Source: Flavivirga rizhaonensis (GTDB lineage Bacteria > Bacteroidota > Bacteroidia > Flavobacteriales > Flavobacteriaceae). Taken from it: a stretch of DNA of 64,000 bases. The stretch spans positions 47,090-111,089 of the forward strand of contig NZ_SRSO01000016.1 of NCBI RefSeq assembly GCF_004791695.1, read 5' to 3'. Position 1 is the first letter of the stretch. Each line of letters starts with the position of its first letter. Below the pieces are notes generated by a model. That model was not told where the DNA came from. It did no database searches and worked only from the letters and a program-made list of their open reading frames with translations. The translations under genes were made by a program, and so were the position numbers. Of the stretch, positions 63,474 through 64,000 are shown one piece after another.

Positions 63474-63622
63474 TTCCAGCTACGCTCAACATCCAAAATT
63501 CCAATAAAGATGACAGGGCGCAACCGAAGTTGAAAAGACAACTAACTAAACTAACAACTATACGGCAAAGATCGATGATAAAACTTAACTCAAATGGATT
63601 AAAACTTACCTGAAAGGGATGT
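63474..63622 (+). repeat. Imperfect-palindromic element, copy 4 of 4
   Basis: CCAGCTACGCTCAAC ... AGGGCGCAACCGAAG, spacer with AAAGATCGATGATAAAA, then ACTTAACTCAAATGGAT and TTACCTGAAAGGGAT. Same orientation as copies 1-3, on the far side of the barrel-protein gene. The rest of 63190-64000 shows no gene; a TTCGACTAAGCTCAGCAG-type repeat word lies near 63770. Confidence 0.75.
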
Positions 63623-63945
63623 TGTGTAGTTGGCAGTTGGCTGTAAATATTATTGAATTGTAGGGCCTTTCAGGTTTAGAGTTAGCTAGAGTCCCATGTT
63701 ATTGAGTTAGTCAATCTTGTTTAAGAGTTCAAGATGTCACTTTGAGTTAAATTCTGGAAGAATTTATTACTTCGACTAAGCTCAGCAGAACTATCGAGAA
63801 GCTTTTTCGTCGAAAATTTATTTACCTGTCGGCAGCTACGGTGTGCCTACATCTTTTAAAAAAGAGTTATATTTTAACGTCAGTTTCTATGTTAAAAACC
63901 AAATAAAAAGGCATTATTATGTTATTTTATTGCAATAAAAGCCTA

Positions 63946-63975
63946 CGGAACAAATCTGAGTTCCGATTTTTTTTT
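63946..63975 (+). terminator. Rho-independent terminator of an unidentified transcript
   Basis: CGGAAC pairs with GTTCCG around an 8-nt loop, followed by A and nine T. No plus-strand gene precedes it for several kilobases, so it may end a small RNA or a short unrecognised transcript in the 63.6-63.9 kb region. Confidence 0.6.
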
Positions 63976-64000
63976 GCCCTATTTCTTTAATAACCTACAT

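Noticed and set aside
63201..63504. Two overlapping minus-strand frames of about 75 codons
   Set aside because: Basic, low-complexity reading of AT-rich DNA reaching into a repeat, no signal peptide or motif.

Overview
The window is a low-GC chromosomal stretch from a member of the Bacteroidota, most likely a marine Flavobacteriaceae. Support comes from three SusC/TonB-type receptor genes, two SusD partners, ECF sigma plus FecR/DUF4974 pairs, many lipoprotein carbohydrate enzymes, a DUF6520-like small protein, near absence of Shine-Dalgarno sequences, and AT-rich intergenic DNA full of dispersed repeats. No tRNA, rRNA, CRISPR array, transposase or phage gene was recognised.

Region 1 (1-12.7 kb) is a self-contained [NiFe]-hydrogenase island. 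It holds the tail of an Fe-S protein, a UreH/NicO-like nickel permease, hypF-hypD-hypE on the minus strand, and divergently hypA-hoxF-[hoxU+hoxY fusion]-hoxH-protease-hypB-hypC. It should encode a cytoplasmic NAD(P)-linked Hox (group 3d-like) enzyme together with nickel uptake, cyanide-ligand synthesis, nickel insertion and end-processing. The diaphorase small subunit and the hydrogenase small subunit are one 422-residue polypeptide.

Region 2 (12.8-22.8 kb) is a sigma/anti-sigma-controlled uptake unit: ECF sigma, FecR, SusC with an N-terminal STN domain, SusD and a full-length M16 metallopeptidase. The peptidase suggests a peptide or protein-derived substrate.

Region 3 (22.9-37.6 kb) is a polysaccharide utilisation locus: a membrane-spanning propeller/Y_Y_Y/LuxR-HTH regulator, SusC, SusD, a lipoprotein with two duplicated LamG-like domains, two tandem COG5368/GH144-like enzymes and a GH3 beta-glucosidase. 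The GH144 plus GH3 combination points to beta-1,2-glucan as the likely target. The gap between regulator and susC carries four TGACG half-sites that could be the operator.

Region 4 (38-49.7 kb) is a further carbohydrate-enzyme set: GH2 (flanked by ~188-bp inverted repeats), an esterase, an S1-type sulfatase, GH43-like + discoidin + FN3, GH97, and an endonuclease/exonuclease/phosphatase-family protein.

Region 5 (51-55.8 kb) looks like a decayed or rearranged paralogue of region 2: sigma and FecR are intact, the SusC/SusD pair is missing, and the M16 gene is only the non-catalytic half. The 1.5-kb gap carries two terminator-shaped hairpins with a strongly conserved loop.

Region 6 (55.9-64 kb) is gene-poor: a DUF6520-like protein, an unrecognised 192-aa protein, a GIY-YIG protein and an outer-membrane beta-barrel protein lie among several repeat families, including a ~235-bp tandem array and four copies of a ~140-bp imperfect palindromic element.
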